In this document: positions 6,145-15,042 of the stretch, one piece after another
Numbering within the stretch: position 1 is the first letter of the stretch
Layout of the letters: each line of letters opens with the position of its first letter
From: Magnetaquicoccus sp039908525
GTDB taxonomy: Bacteria > Pseudomonadota > Magnetococcia > Magnetococcales > Magnetaquicoccaceae
Length of the DNA stretch: 64,000 bases
Reading direction: 5' to 3'
NCBI GenBank assembly: GCA_039908525.1
Contig: JAMOAY010000024.1
Span: forward strand, 1-64,000
The notes under the pieces: model-generated
Database searches by the model: none
What the model saw: only the letters and a program-made list of their open reading frames with translations
What the model was told of the DNA's origin: nothing
Position numbers and translations under genes: made by a program

Positions 6145-9102
6145 ATGGGCACTGTGACACAGGGGTTGGGGGGATACGGCGGTTTTGTCTCTGCCCTTGG
6201 TCAGATGGACGGCATACTGGCGCAGATGGAGATCGGCCCGTCCGGCGACTATACCGCCAGCCAGATGATTCAGCCGAGCGGGGGCAACTTCGTTCTTTTC
6301 AAAGGAAGTTTCCAATACAGCGGCAGCGGTGCCAACGGCAGCGTGAGCCAGATGCTCTTCTACCGGGGGGGTGCGATCTCCGGCCACACCATCCAAGGTG
6401 GCACCCTGCTGGGCAGTTATACCTACAGCAGCAAACAGTTCCAGATCACCGCCGCAGAGTACCGCGTGACCATGACGGGGAACTTTTCCGCCACCCTGTC
6501 CGACCTGATACAGGACAATACCAGCCGCACCCCGATCGGCAGCGTCGAGGTGGCACGTCAGAATGGCGCAGCCTGGGCCCCCCTGATGGGCATGACGCTG
6601 ACCGCCAGCGGGATCACCCTCACCCTGCGTGACCAGAACATCCCCGCCCAGGATGTCAAGGTTGCGTTGAAAATCACCGGCTCCCATGGTTTCACGGTGG
6701 AGGATATCGACTCGCTGATCGCCGCCCTTTGGGGACCGTTCGACGCCTCCGCCACCCTGGAGTCCCTGCTCGCCTTGCCCGCGCCCGCGTTCACCATCCA
6801 GCAGGTCACGGTGCAACGCGGCGGGCAGATCCTCTACAACGACACCTCCGAGACGGGTTTGCCGTTTGCAGAGGTCATGGCGGCCTATTTCGGGTTGACC
6901 CAGTTTATCGCGACCGCCTTTCTGCCCCTGGCGCAGATCAAATCCCTGACCTCGACGCAGATTCTGGCCCTGAGCCTGGCCCAGCTTGGCGGACTGAGCG
7001 GTACCCAACTGGCGGCCTTGACCATCAGCCAGCTGGGCGCTCTGAGCAGCGAACAGCTGGCCGCTTTGAACACCAGCCAAGTCAGGGGGCTGAGCAGTAC
7101 CCAGGTGGGCGCCCTGAACCTGACCCAAATGGAGGGGCTGAACAGCACCCAGGTGGGCGCCCTGTCGGTGACCCAGGCCCGGGGGTTGAGCAGCAGGCAG
7201 ATCGGCGCCCTGAGCGCCCGTCAGGCGGCTGGATTGAGCGGCGCTCAGCTGGCGGCCTGGAGCGTCACCCAGGTGCGGGGATTGGGTGGCGCCCAGTTGG
7301 CCTCGTTGAGCCCGTCGCAGGTTGATGGCATCCGCCTGTCCGATCTGAGCGTCATACAGCTCCAGTCCCTGACCGAGCAGCAACTGCTGGCCGCGACAGT
7401 CACCCAGGTACGCCGTTTGAGCAATGCCCAGCTTGGCGTGCTGACCATGGAGCAGGTGGCTGCCTTGAGCAGCGTGCAGCTGGGGGCCATGAGCGTCACC
7501 CAGCTCCGGGGGTTGACCCCCACCCAGCTGGCGTCGTTGAGCATCGCCCAGGTGGATGGGCTGAGCGCCACCCAGGTGGGAGGACTGACCACCACCCAGC
7601 TGGAGGGGTTGAGCAGCGGTCAGTTGGAGTCGTTGAGCGTCACCCAGGTGCGGGGCCTGACCAGCACCCAGATCAACGCCCTGGCACCGGTACAGATGGG
7701 GGGGCTGGGCACCCTGCAGATGTCGGCTCTGCTGGTTACCCAGCTGCGCGGCCTGAGCGCCGTTCAGGTGGAGGCCATGCGTCTCGAGCAGCTGGCGGGG
7801 CTGGGCAGCGGCCAGTTGGGCGTTTTGAGCGTGACCCAGATCAGAAGCCTGCACAGCGGCCATGTGGCGTCGTTGAGCACCACCCAACTGGATGGCTTGA
7901 GCAGCACCCAGGTGGGGGCGCTGACCCTTGCCCAGCTGGGGGTTTTGGACAGCCGCCAGCTGAACTCCTTGAACGTCACCCAGCTCAAGGGCATCTCCCC
8001 TCTGCAGGCGGGGGCGCTGACCGGTGAGCAGATCCGCACCCTGGGCCAGCTGCAGCTGGGCAGTTTGAGCGCGCTGCAGCTGGCCAGGGTGGGGGCGGAT
8101 GCGATCTCCAGTCTGACGGTGACTCAGGTGACGGCTTTGAAAACCACCCAGCTGGCCGCCCTGACGACGACCCAGGTGGCTGCCCTGGGTACCACCCTGG
8201 TGGCGGGGGTGGCGGCGGCCAACCTGGCCAAGGTGGCCGTTGCCGGTTTGACCAGTCAGCAGATCGCCGCGCTTTCCAGTGGGCAGATCGGTGCGCTCAC
8301 CCCGTTGCAAATCGCCCGTTTGACCACCGAACAGCTGGGGGGTATCGGGGCGGAGGCCGTGCTGGCCCTGACCACGGGTCAGGTGAAGGCGTTGACCCCG
8401 GCGCAGATCGCGGTTCTGGATCTCAGCGGGGCGTTGACCGCGCTGGAGCCTGGGGATATCGCGCTCCTCTCGGCGGCGCAGCTGGCGGCCTTCTCCGCCC
8501 AGGGGATCAACCGGCTGTCGAGCGCCCAGATCGGGGCATTGAGTGCAGCGCAGGTGCGGGAGCTCACCACCACCCAGGTGGAGAGTCTGAGTGCGACCCA
8601 GGTGGCGACCTTGACGACCACCCAGATCAAGGGGCTGGAGGCCCGGGATATCGCCATGCTGACCGATGGTGTGGATGGTTTGACCAGCGGGCAGCTGGCG
8701 CTTTTCTCCGCCCTGCAGGTGGCCGGTCTGAGCGCCACGCAGCTGCAGCGGATGGTGGTCGGCCAAGTGGCGGGACTGACCAGTGCCCACATCCGGATCC
8801 TGACCACCCAGCAGATCTCCGGTTTGCAGGCCGACGATCTGGTCGCCATGGGCCCAGGCAAAATCGCCCTGTTGAGTGCGGCGCAGATCACGGCATTGAG
8901 CAGCGAGGCGGTGGCCGGTCTTGCGCCCCACGTGGCGCGGTTGAGCCCGGCACAGGTCAAGGGGTTGGAGGTGGCGGATTTCGCCCAGTTGGCGGTGGCC
9001 ACGCATCCGTTCAGCCCGGCCCAATACAAAGCCCTGACCGCCGATCAGAAAGATGCCTATGGGGCGGTCTTGTCGTCCCACTACGCCGCCAGCGCTCCTT
9101 GA
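6145..9102 (+). CDS. Giant octapeptide-repeat protein
   Basis: 985 residues. Residues 1-265 are a non-repetitive, glycine/serine-rich, probably beta-rich domain without a signal peptide or membrane segment. From about residue 267 to 965 the chain is almost entirely an eight-residue repeat of the form [S/T]xTQ[V/L/I]xxL, for example SSTQVGAL, SVTQVRGL, TTTQVESL, around 85 units with only occasional seven-residue slips. The repeat places Leu, Gln and a branched aliphatic at fixed positions, suggesting a regular solenoid. The tail is LTADQKDAYG and about 15 more residues. GGGGGG precedes ATG 6145. I know similar TQ-rich repeats only from large uncharacterised bacterial proteins; an extracellular or structural role is a guess. 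Its 3' end overlaps the convergent radical-SAM gene by 22 bases. Confidence 0.85.
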   Translation: MGTVTQGLGGYGGFVSALGQMDGILAQMEIGPSGDYTASQMIQPSGGNFVLFKGSFQYSGSGANGSVSQMLFYRGGAISGHTIQGGTLLGSYTYSSKQFQITAAEYRVTMTGNFSATLSDLIQDNTSRTPIGSVEVARQNGAAWAPLMGMTLTASGITLTLRDQNIPAQDVKVALKITGSHGFTVEDIDSLIAALWGPFDASATLESLLALPAPAFTIQQVTVQRGGQILYNDTSETGLPFAEVMAAYFGLTQFIATAFLPLAQIKSLTSTQILALSLAQLGGLSGTQLAALTISQLGALSSEQLAALNTSQVRGLSSTQVGALNLTQMEGLNSTQVGALSVTQARGLSSRQIGALSARQAAGLSGAQLAAWSVTQVRGLGGAQLASLSPSQVDGIRLSDLSVIQLQSLTEQQLLAATVTQVRRLSNAQLGVLTMEQVAALSSVQLGAMSVTQLRGLTPTQLASLSIAQVDGLSATQVGGLTTTQLEGLSSGQLESLSVTQVRGLTSTQINALAPVQMGGLGTLQMSALLVTQLRGLSAVQVEAMRLEQLAGLGSGQLGVLSVTQIRSLHSGHVASLSTTQLDGLSSTQVGALTLAQLGVLDSRQLNSLNVTQLKGISPLQAGALTGEQIRTLGQLQLGSLSALQLARVGADAISSLTVTQVTALKTTQLAALTTTQVAALGTTLVAGVAAANLAKVAVAGLTSQQIAALSSGQIGALTPLQIARLTTEQLGGIGAEAVLALTTGQVKALTPAQIAVLDLSGALTALEPGDIALLSAAQLAAFSAQGINRLSSAQIGALSAAQVRELTTTQVESLSATQVATLTTTQIKGLEARDIAMLTDGVDGLTSGQLALFSALQVAGLSATQLQRMVVGQVAGLTSAHIRILTTQQISGLQADDLVAMGPGKIALLSAAQITALSSEAVAGLAPHVARLSPAQVKGLEVADFAQLAVATHPFSPAQYKALTADQKDAYGAVLSSHYAASAP
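6943..9048 (+). repeat. Tandem 24-bp coding repeat array
   Basis: DNA counterpart of the octapeptide repeat. Units of 24 bases, often paired as 48, recur with variants such as GAGCAGCACCCAGGTGGG. Copies have diverged at third positions and at the two variable residues, so the array is old or selected, not a recent expansion. The low stop-codon content also leaves a long open frame on the opposite strand, which I treat as a shadow. Confidence 0.85.
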
Positions 9103-10052
9103 CAGCTGCTCCCCTGACCCGCCACACACCCGTAACAGTGGCTGCCCACCCGTATCTCCTGCCCGGGCCACGCCCGCTCCCACACAGCCGACAGCGGCAC
9201 CCCCTCCTGCCCGTCATGGGGCACGGACAGGCCTAACATTTGATTGAAATCACAATCATAAACAAATCCTCGCCAATCCACCGACAGCAGATGACGGCAC
9301 ATCACCGCCTGCAGATTCTCCGGGCGAAAGGCGGCCTGCAGCAGCGCACGATAGCTCTCCAGCTGACCCTGGGCGACCATCTGCGCCCGGAAACGCTGGA
9401 TGGGCATGTTGACCATGACGAACAATCGGTTGAAACAGACCCCATGTTCATCACCCAAGCGCCGCCGATAACTGGCCTCCAGGGTCTGCTGCTCGGGCGG
9501 CAGACTCGGACCCCCCGGATTGTAGACCAGATTGAGCACCAGCCCGGAACCGGGTTGCCCATAGCCCAGCCTGTTGAGTCGCTGCAGACCCGCAATGCTG
9601 GCCGCAAAGGCGCCCCGCCCCCGCTGCCGATCCACATTTTCCGCCAGATAACAGGGCAAAGAGGCACTGATCTCCACCTGCTGCGCGGCCATGAATGGCG
9701 CCAGATCCCCCTGACCCGGTTCGGAGAGGATGGTCAGATTGCAGCGGTCGATGACCCGCAGGCCCATCGCGCGGGCCGCCACCACCAGATCCCGGAAACG
9801 GGGATGCCACTCCGGAGCGCCCCCTGTCAGATCCAGGGTCTGCACCGCATGGCGTCCGGCAAACCGCAACAGCTCCTCCATGGTCTGCCAACGCATGCTC
9901 TCCGTCCGCCGGGGCCCGGCCTCCACGTGACAGTGGGTGCAGGACTGGTTGCAGCGGTAGCCCAGGTTGGCCTGCAGGATCTCCAGACGATCACGCCGCA
10001 AGGGAGGAAAGCGGTCCGGAGGAGTCTCCTGAGAAAGCGGGTCTTGCGCCAT
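9081..10052 (-). CDS. Radical-SAM/Cys-rich protein (ArsS-like)
   Basis: 323 residues. The radical-SAM cluster motif CNQSCTHCH (about residues 34-42) binds 4Fe-4S and S-adenosylmethionine, followed by LDLTGGAPEWHP. The C-terminal third has further cysteines (CRHLLSVDWRGFVYDCDFNQMLG, then CYGCVAGQGSSCQG) that match the DUF3641-type SPASM-like region of the family named arsenosugar biosynthesis radical-SAM protein ArsS. I identify the family; the arsenic role is inferred from name only, as no ars gene is nearby. Start ATG 10052 has a weak AGGCGAG site. It lies nine bases downstream of the small DUF2892 gene, so the two are one transcript. Confidence 0.85.
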   Translation of the reverse strand: MAQDPLSQETPPDRFPPLRRDRLEILQANLGYRCNQSCTHCHVEAGPRRTESMRWQTMEELLRFAGRHAVQTLDLTGGAPEWHPRFRDLVVAARAMGLRVIDRCNLTILSEPGQGDLAPFMAAQQVEISASLPCYLAENVDRQRGRGAFAASIAGLQRLNRLGYGQPGSGLVLNLVYNPGGPSLPPEQQTLEASYRRRLGDEHGVCFNRLFVMVNMPIQRFRAQMVAQGQLESYRALLQAAFRPENLQAVMCRHLLSVDWRGFVYDCDFNQMLGLSVPHDGQEGVPLSAVWERAWPGQEIRVGSHCYGCVAGQGSSCQGALAA

Positions 10053-10061
10053 GCGACTCGC

Positions 10062-10241
10062 CTAGCTGAAGCCCAATTTTTTGAATACGATGACGGATGG
10101 ACAGATGCCGGTCAATCCCGCCACGGCGAGCGCAACCACCGGCACGTACAGAAACCAGTGCACGATATGGAAGCCGGTCAGGCCGATGCCGAGCAAAATG
10201 ATCAGGGCGGTACCAAGAAACTGCATGCGTTGGGCACTCAC
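10062..10241 (-). CDS. DUF2892 (YgaP-like) small membrane protein
   Basis: A 59-residue protein starting at GTG 10241 with GGAGAG ten bases or less upstream. It has two hydrophobic segments (FLGTALIILLGIGLTGF and FLYVPVVALAVAGLTG) and then GICPSVIVFKKLG. The Gly-x-Cys-Pro after the second helix is the hallmark of the DUF2892/YgaP membrane domain, usually found with rhodanese or sulfur/arsenic redox proteins. It precedes the ArsS-like radical-SAM gene in the same direction with nine bases between, which supports a shared role. The gene is short, but domain pattern, ribosome binding site and tight spacing all agree. Confidence 0.8.
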   Translation of the reverse strand: MSAQRMQFLGTALIILLGIGLTGFHIVHWFLYVPVVALAVAGLTGICPSVIVFKKLGFS

Positions 10242-10464
10242 GGAGACTCTCCAGGGCAGAGGTGTGGATGAAGAGGGGTATCATGACCCACACCCTTGCC
10301 CGTCGTCCAGGATCTGCCTGCGTCCCCCCGCTGTCACGCTGTCGGTGCTCTTGAAACCCTGCTCTATACACTCGGGGCAAATTGTGGTAGAAAGAATCGA
10401 CAGGGCATCGGGCCCGCTCGGTCAGCTTTCTGAACCGTTTCATTTCTTGGAAGAAATAACCGAT

Positions 10465-12588
10465 ATGCCTGTTAATGCAAGAAAGATTCTCTCCGATTCC
10501 CCGCAGTACGAGGGGCTGCAGGCAGCCTCCTGGGATGTCTGGGACAGCAAATATCGCTTGAAATCCGTGGACGGCATCCCTCTGGATGCCAGCCTGGACG
10601 ACACCCTGTGCCGGGTGGCGCGGGCCCTGTCGGGGGTGGAGGAGGCGGGCAAGCGGGCACAGTGGGAGGAGCGTTTTTTGTGGGCGTTGCGTCAGGGGGC
10701 CATTCCGGCCGGTCGCATTGTCTCCAACGCGGGCGCCCAGGAGCACAAACCGGCCACCTCCACCATCAACTGCACCGTTTCCGGGACAATCCAGGACTCC
10801 ATGCTCGACATTCTGGACATGGTGCGGGAGGCGGGGTTGACCCTGAAGGCCGGTTGCGGCATCGGTTATGAGTTTTCCACCCTGCGTCCCCGCGGGGCCC
10901 TGGTGGCCGGCGCGGGCGCCAGCACCTCGGGCCCCCTGTCGTTCATGGATATTTTTGACTCCATGTGCCGCACCATCTCCTCGGCGGGAGGGCGGCGGGG
11001 AGCGCAGATGGCCACCTTCGACATCGCGCACCCCGACAGTGCGGATTTCATCCGTGCCAAACGGGAGAATGGCCGCCTGCGGCAGTTCAACCTCTCCTGC
11101 CTGGTCAGCGAACCCTTCATGCAGGCGGTCAAAGAGGATCGGGAGTGGGAACTGCTTTTTCCGGCCAACCCCCAGGAGTTGGCCAATCCGGCCGTCACCC
11201 TGGTCTATCGCCCCTGGCCGGTGACCACCGGTTATCAGACCAACGCGCGGGGCGAGGTGGCCTGCCGGGTTTATCGGCGGTTGCCGGCCCGCCGTCTGTG
11301 GGATCTTATCATGAGTTCCAACTACGACTACGCAGAACCGGGCTTCATCCTCATTGACAAGGTCAACGAGATGAACAACAACTGGTTTTGCGAGGTGGTG
11401 CGCGCCACCAATCCCTGCGGTGAGCAGCCCTTGCCGCCGCATGGCGCCTGTCTGCTGGGCTCCATCAACCTGACCCGGTTTGTCAAAAACGCCTTTACCC
11501 CGCAGGCCAATTTCGACTGGGCCACCTTTGCCGAGGTGGTGCGGGTGTTTACCCGGATGCTGGACAATGTGGTGGAGATCAGCGGCCTGCCGCTGCCGGA
11601 GCAGATGGAGGAGATCCTTCTGAAACGTCGGCATGGCATGGGGTTTCTGGGCCTGGGCTCGGCCATGGCCATGCTCAACATGTGTTACGGGGATGCGGAG
11701 TCGGTACTGTTCGCCGAACGGGTCAGTCGGGAGATGGCGCTGGTCGGCTGGGAGGTGGGGGTGGATTTGGCCCTGGAGAAGGGGCCTGCCCCGATCATGG
11801 AACAGCTGTTCACGGTGACCGAGGCCATGCTGGCGCAGCGGCCGGAGATGGTGGCCGACGGTATCCGGGTGGGCGAGCAGTTGCCCGGCAAGCGGTTGCT
11901 ATCCGCCTACAGCCGCTACATGGCAAAGTTTCCGGAGGCGTTGCGGCAGCGCATTGCGCAGCACGGTTGCCGTTTCACCCATCACACCTCCATTGCCCCC
12001 ACCGGCACGATTGCGCTCTCCCTGGCCAACAACGCCTCCAACGGCATCGAGCCAAGTTTCTCCCATAAATACAGCCGCAACATCATCCGTGCCGGGCGCA
12101 AAACCAAGGAGAAGGTGGACGTGCTCTCTTTCGAGCTGCTGGCCTATCGCACCCTGGTCAATCCCGAGGCCGATCCGTATGCCGAGGAGGCGTGCAACCG
12201 GCTGCCGGACTATTTTGTCGATGCCAACACCATCCATCCCAAGGCCCATGTGGATATTCAGGCGGCGGTGCAAGCCTGGGTGGACTCCTCCATCTCCAAG
12301 ACGATCAATGTCCCGTCCGATTTTCCGTTCGACGATTTCAAGGAGATCTATCTCTATGCCTACGAGAAGGGGTTGAAGGGGTGTACCACGTTTCGTTTCA
12401 ATCCGGAGGCCTTCCAGGGGGTGTTGGTCAAGCAGACGGACCTGGCGGCCACCCGTTACCGTTTCAACCTGGCCAATGGGGAGACGGTTGTGTTGCGTGG
12501 TGACGAGGAGGTGGAGTACGACGGGGAGCTGCACAGTGCCGCCAATCTGTACGATGCCCTCAAGGAGGGGTATTACGGGCGGCTGTGA
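10465..12588 (+). CDS. nrdJa: Adenosylcobalamin-dependent ribonucleotide reductase, large part (NrdJa)
   Basis: 707 residues. Class II reductase making deoxyribonucleotides with a B12 radical, independent of oxygen. Family blocks seen: GRIVSNAGAQEHKPATS (about residue 90), STINCTVSG with the first redox Cys, GIGYEFSTLRP, GGRRGAQMATFDIAHPD, NPCGEQPLPPHGACLLGSIN carrying the active-site Cys and Glu, and SIAPTGTIALSLANNASNGIEP. It stops before the C-terminal TSCPD and CxxC part, which is encoded by the next gene, as in the split NrdJa/NrdJb of pseudomonads. I start at ATG 10465 (GGAAG upstream); the open frame to 10081 runs antisense to the DUF2892 gene. I saw no cobalamin riboswitch upstream. 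Confidence 0.95.
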   Translation: MPVNARKILSDSPQYEGLQAASWDVWDSKYRLKSVDGIPLDASLDDTLCRVARALSGVEEAGKRAQWEERFLWALRQGAIPAGRIVSNAGAQEHKPATSTINCTVSGTIQDSMLDILDMVREAGLTLKAGCGIGYEFSTLRPRGALVAGAGASTSGPLSFMDIFDSMCRTISSAGGRRGAQMATFDIAHPDSADFIRAKRENGRLRQFNLSCLVSEPFMQAVKEDREWELLFPANPQELANPAVTLVYRPWPVTTGYQTNARGEVACRVYRRLPARRLWDLIMSSNYDYAEPGFILIDKVNEMNNNWFCEVVRATNPCGEQPLPPHGACLLGSINLTRFVKNAFTPQANFDWATFAEVVRVFTRMLDNVVEISGLPLPEQMEEILLKRRHGMGFLGLGSAMAMLNMCYGDAESVLFAERVSREMALVGWEVGVDLALEKGPAPIMEQLFTVTEAMLAQRPEMVADGIRVGEQLPGKRLLSAYSRYMAKFPEALRQRIAQHGCRFTHHTSIAPTGTIALSLANNASNGIEPSFSHKYSRNIIRAGRKTKEKVDVLSFELLAYRTLVNPEADPYAEEACNRLPDYFVDANTIHPKAHVDIQAAVQAWVDSSISKTINVPSDFPFDDFKEIYLYAYEKGLKGCTTFRFNPEAFQGVLVKQTDLAATRYRFNLANGETVVLRGDEEVEYDGELHSAANLYDALKEGYYGRL

Positions 12589-12626
12589 TGCCGGGGGTGG
12601 TGGTTCAACCAACAGGGAGAGCGTCG

Positions 12627-13295
12627 ATGGCCGTCAGAATTGAGGGAAAGATCGTGGCCTGCGAGGTGGTGCAGGAGGGGGAGGCGGTGGTGGCCGATCT
12701 CCCGAAGAAAGAGCCCAAAAAGGCCGCACCGCCTGCGGTGGTCCATAACGAGGAGAGCAATGTCATTCACATGCAGCCCCTGATCGAGCGCCCTGTGGAG
12801 CTGTTGGGTTCGACCTACAAGATCAAGACGCCGTTGTCGGATCATGCCCTGTATGTCACCATCAACGACATCGAAGTGAATGGCAAGCGTCGTCCGTTCG
12901 AGATATTCATCAACTCGAAAAACATGGAAAATTTTGCCTGGATCGTGGCCCTGACCCGGGTGATCTCGGCGGTTTTCCGTCATGCGGGGGATGCCACGTT
13001 TCTGGTGGAGGAGTTGCGCTCGGTCTTTGATCCCAGGGGGGGGTATTTCAAGCCGGGCGGCAAGTACATGCCCAGTCTGGTGGCCGAGATTGGCGAGTGT
13101 CTGGAGCGCCACATGACCAAGATCGGCATTCTGCAACCGGCGGAACCGCCCGAGGAGTTGCGGCGCAAACGGCAGATTGCCCAGGAGGGTGGATTGACGG
13201 GGGGCACGCTGTGTCCCAAATGCAGCCAATTGTCGGTGGTGCGGTTGGACAACTGTGACACCTGCCTGGAGTGCGGTTATTCCAAGTGCGGTTGA
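12627..13295 (+). CDS. nrdJb: Ribonucleotide reductase, TSCPD/C-terminal subunit (NrdJb)
   Basis: 222 residues beginning at ATG 12627 (GGGAGAG five bases upstream), 38 bases after nrdJa. Residues about 55-150 form the TSCPD domain (STYKIKTPLSDHALYVTIND, RRPFEIFINSKNMENFAWI). The C-terminus carries a zinc-ribbon-like set of cysteines, CPKCSQL...CDTCLECGYSKCG, which in class II enzymes includes the pair that re-reduces the active site. Together with NrdJa it should form the complete enzyme. A low-complexity Lys/Ala/Pro linker (KKEPKKAAPPA) follows the first 30 residues. Confidence 0.9.
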   Translation: MAVRIEGKIVACEVVQEGEAVVADLPKKEPKKAAPPAVVHNEESNVIHMQPLIERPVELLGSTYKIKTPLSDHALYVTINDIEVNGKRRPFEIFINSKNMENFAWIVALTRVISAVFRHAGDATFLVEELRSVFDPRGGYFKPGGKYMPSLVAEIGECLERHMTKIGILQPAEPPEELRRKRQIAQEGGLTGGTLCPKCSQLSVVRLDNCDTCLECGYSKCG

Positions 13296-13338
13296 TGGGG
13301 AGGGCCAACCTCTTGTTTGTGTAGGAGGAGCATCTTTG

Positions 13339-14181
13339 GTGAGCGATCTGCGTACCTTTGTGCTGTTGGCGGGTTTGACCGCGTTGTTTGTGGTGATTGG
13401 CCAGTTGCTGGGTGGGCAGGAGGGGATGCTGCTCGCCCTGGTGATGGCGGTCGGCTTGAACTTCTGGGCCTATTGGAACTCCGACCAGGCGGTGTTGCAG
13501 ATGTTTGGCGCCCAGGAGGTGGGTCCGGAGCATATGCCGGATTATTATGGCATTGTCCAGGAGTTGGCTCGGCGTGGCCATTTGCCGATGCCGCGGGTCT
13601 ATGTGATCGACGACCCTTCGCCCAACGCTTTTGCGACCGGTCGGGATGCGGAGCATGCGGCGGTGGCGGCGACGACGGGTTTGTTGCGCATTCTCAGTCG
13701 TGAGGAGTTGGCCGGGGTGATGGCCCATGAGATGGCCCATGTGCGCAATCAGGATATTCTTCTGGGCACCATTTCTGCCACGTTGGCCGGTGCGGTCACC
13801 GCGCTGGCGCAGTTCGGGGGTCTGTTCAACAGTGGTCGGGAGCGGGAGGAGGGCAACGGTTTGACCTCCATGCTGATGGTGGTGTTGGCCCCGGTGGCGG
13901 CGATGTTGATTCAGATGGCGATTTCGCGTTCTCGCGAGTATGGCGCCGATGCCCTGGGCGCCCGTTTGTGTGGCAATCCCTTATGGTTGGCGGCAGCCTT
14001 GCAGAAGTTGGAGCAGGGCAGTCAGAGCATTCCGCTGCAGGGGGGCGAGGCCCATCCTTCGGCGGCGCATCTGTTTATTGTCAATCCTCTTTCTGCCGGT
14101 TTTCTGTCGGGTCTTTTTTCCACCCATCCTCCTATGCAGGAGCGGATTCAACGCCTGCGCGCCATGGTGAGCCAACAATGA
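13339..14181 (+). CDS. htpX: Membrane metalloprotease HtpX
   Basis: 280-residue M48 family zinc protease of membrane quality control. Two N-terminal transmembrane helices (residues about 5-45), then PRVYVIDDPSPNAFATG, the catalytic AHEMAHVRNQD (HExxH, about residue 133-137) and the downstream glutamate in SREYGADALGA. Two more hydrophobic segments flank residue 160-195. Start is GTG 13339, or TTG 13336; AGGAGG at 13323-13328 fits either. The stop overlaps the rpe start by four bases (ATGA), so htpX and rpe are translationally coupled. Confidence 0.95.
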   Translation: MSDLRTFVLLAGLTALFVVIGQLLGGQEGMLLALVMAVGLNFWAYWNSDQAVLQMFGAQEVGPEHMPDYYGIVQELARRGHLPMPRVYVIDDPSPNAFATGRDAEHAAVAATTGLLRILSREELAGVMAHEMAHVRNQDILLGTISATLAGAVTALAQFGGLFNSGREREEGNGLTSMLMVVLAPVAAMLIQMAISRSREYGADALGARLCGNPLWLAAALQKLEQGSQSIPLQGGEAHPSAAHLFIVNPLSAGFLSGLFSTHPPMQERIQRLRAMVSQQ

Positions 14182-14849
14182 TCAAGATCTCTCCCAGTAT
14201 TTTATCGGCCGATTTTGCCCGTCTGGGGGAGGAGATCCGGGCGGTGGAGGAGGCCGGGGCGGATTATATCCATGTGGATGTGATGGATGGTCATTTTGTA
14301 CCCAATCTGACCATTGGGCCGGTGGTGGTGGAGGGGATCCGCAAGGTGGCGCGCAGGCCGTTGGATGTGCATTTGATGGTATCGCCGGTGGATGTGTATA
14401 TTCCGGCGTTTGCCCAGGCGGGGGCGCACATCATCAGTGTGCATGCTGAGGCGACGCATCATTTGGATCGCACGTTGAATCTTATTCGTGAGCAGGGGTG
14501 TCGGGCGGGTGTGGCGCTCAATCCTGCCACGCCCATTCAGCAGGTGAGTGAGGTCTTGCATCTGGTGGACATGGTGGTGTTGATGAGTGTCAATCCTGGT
14601 TTTGGGGGGCAATCGTTCATTGCGCAGGTGTTGCAGAAGGTTCGTGGCATGCGGGCGATGATTGAGGCGCGGGGGTTGGCGATTGAGGTGGAGGTGGATG
14701 GGGGGATCAAGGTGGGCAATGTTGCCGAGGTGGCGGCGGCTGGGGCGGATGTTTTTGTGGCCGGGTCGGCGGTTTTTTCGCAGGCGGATTATGCTTTGGT
14801 GATTCGGCAGTTGCGGAATAATGCCGAGGCGGCGGTATCTGGCCGGTAA
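14178..14849 (+). CDS. rpe: Ribulose-phosphate 3-epimerase
   Basis: 223 residues. Interconverts ribulose 5-phosphate and xylulose 5-phosphate in the pentose phosphate/Calvin pathways. All key motifs are visible: KISPSILSADFARLG at the start, VDVMDGHFVPNLTIGP (metal His and catalytic Asp), DVHLMV, MSVNPGFGGQSF and the second catalytic Asp in EVDGGIKVGN, followed by AGADVFVAGSAVF. Length is standard. The ATG overlaps the htpX stop. Eleven bases after the stop a long palindromic repeat begins, which may end the transcript. Confidence 0.97.
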   Translation: MIKISPSILSADFARLGEEIRAVEEAGADYIHVDVMDGHFVPNLTIGPVVVEGIRKVARRPLDVHLMVSPVDVYIPAFAQAGAHIISVHAEATHHLDRTLNLIREQGCRAGVALNPATPIQQVSEVLHLVDMVVLMSVNPGFGGQSFIAQVLQKVRGMRAMIEARGLAIEVEVDGGIKVGNVAEVAAAGADVFVAGSAVFSQADYALVIRQLRNNAEAAVSGR

Positions 14850-14860
14850 AAAGTGCCATG

Positions 14861-15042
14861 GGGTCCAGGGGAGATTATCTCCCCTGGCGGGAGTCCAGAG
14901 GGCGGCGCCCTCTGGCGGGTGCAGGGGCGGAGCCCCTGCTGTCGTGCGCGCTTTTACCGAAGCCCATTGGCGCAGCCAATGGGCGCCGCGCGCACAAAAC
15001 CCGCCCCGCAGGGGCGGACTCCTGGAGGGCGGCAGCCCGACA
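14861..15042 (+). repeat. Long palindromic repeat, copy 1 (forward)
   Basis: Ordered hairpin modules: GGGGAGATTATCTCCCC, then CAGAGGGCGGCGCCCTCTG, then GGGGCGGAGCCCC, then an inner hairpin GCCCATTGGC-GCA-GCCAATGGGC (14962-14984) enclosed by GTGCGCGC/GCGCGCAC, then CGCCCCGCAGGGGCG and GGGCGGCAGCCC. The 519-base gap between rpe and rsmB (14850-15368) consists of this copy, copy 2 facing it, and about 150 bases between that contain an imperfect tandem duplication (15111-15133 and 15134-15158, both beginning TTGCTCGTCTG). No gene seen in the gap. Confidence 0.85.

Noticed and set aside
6943..9048. Tandem repeats considered as a CRISPR array
   Set aside because: Period is 24 bases without spacers, in frame with a protein, and units vary mainly at third positions.
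6001..9183. 1060-codon open frame antisense to the repeat protein
   Set aside because: It exists because the 24-base repeat has no stop in that frame. Its product is Gln/Arg/His-rich low complexity, and the plus-strand frame has a ribosome site and a coherent non-repeat domain.
10242..10464. Cobalamin riboswitch or NrdR boxes upstream of nrdJa
   Set aside because: No B12-box-like sequence and no pair of NrdR boxes could be recognised.
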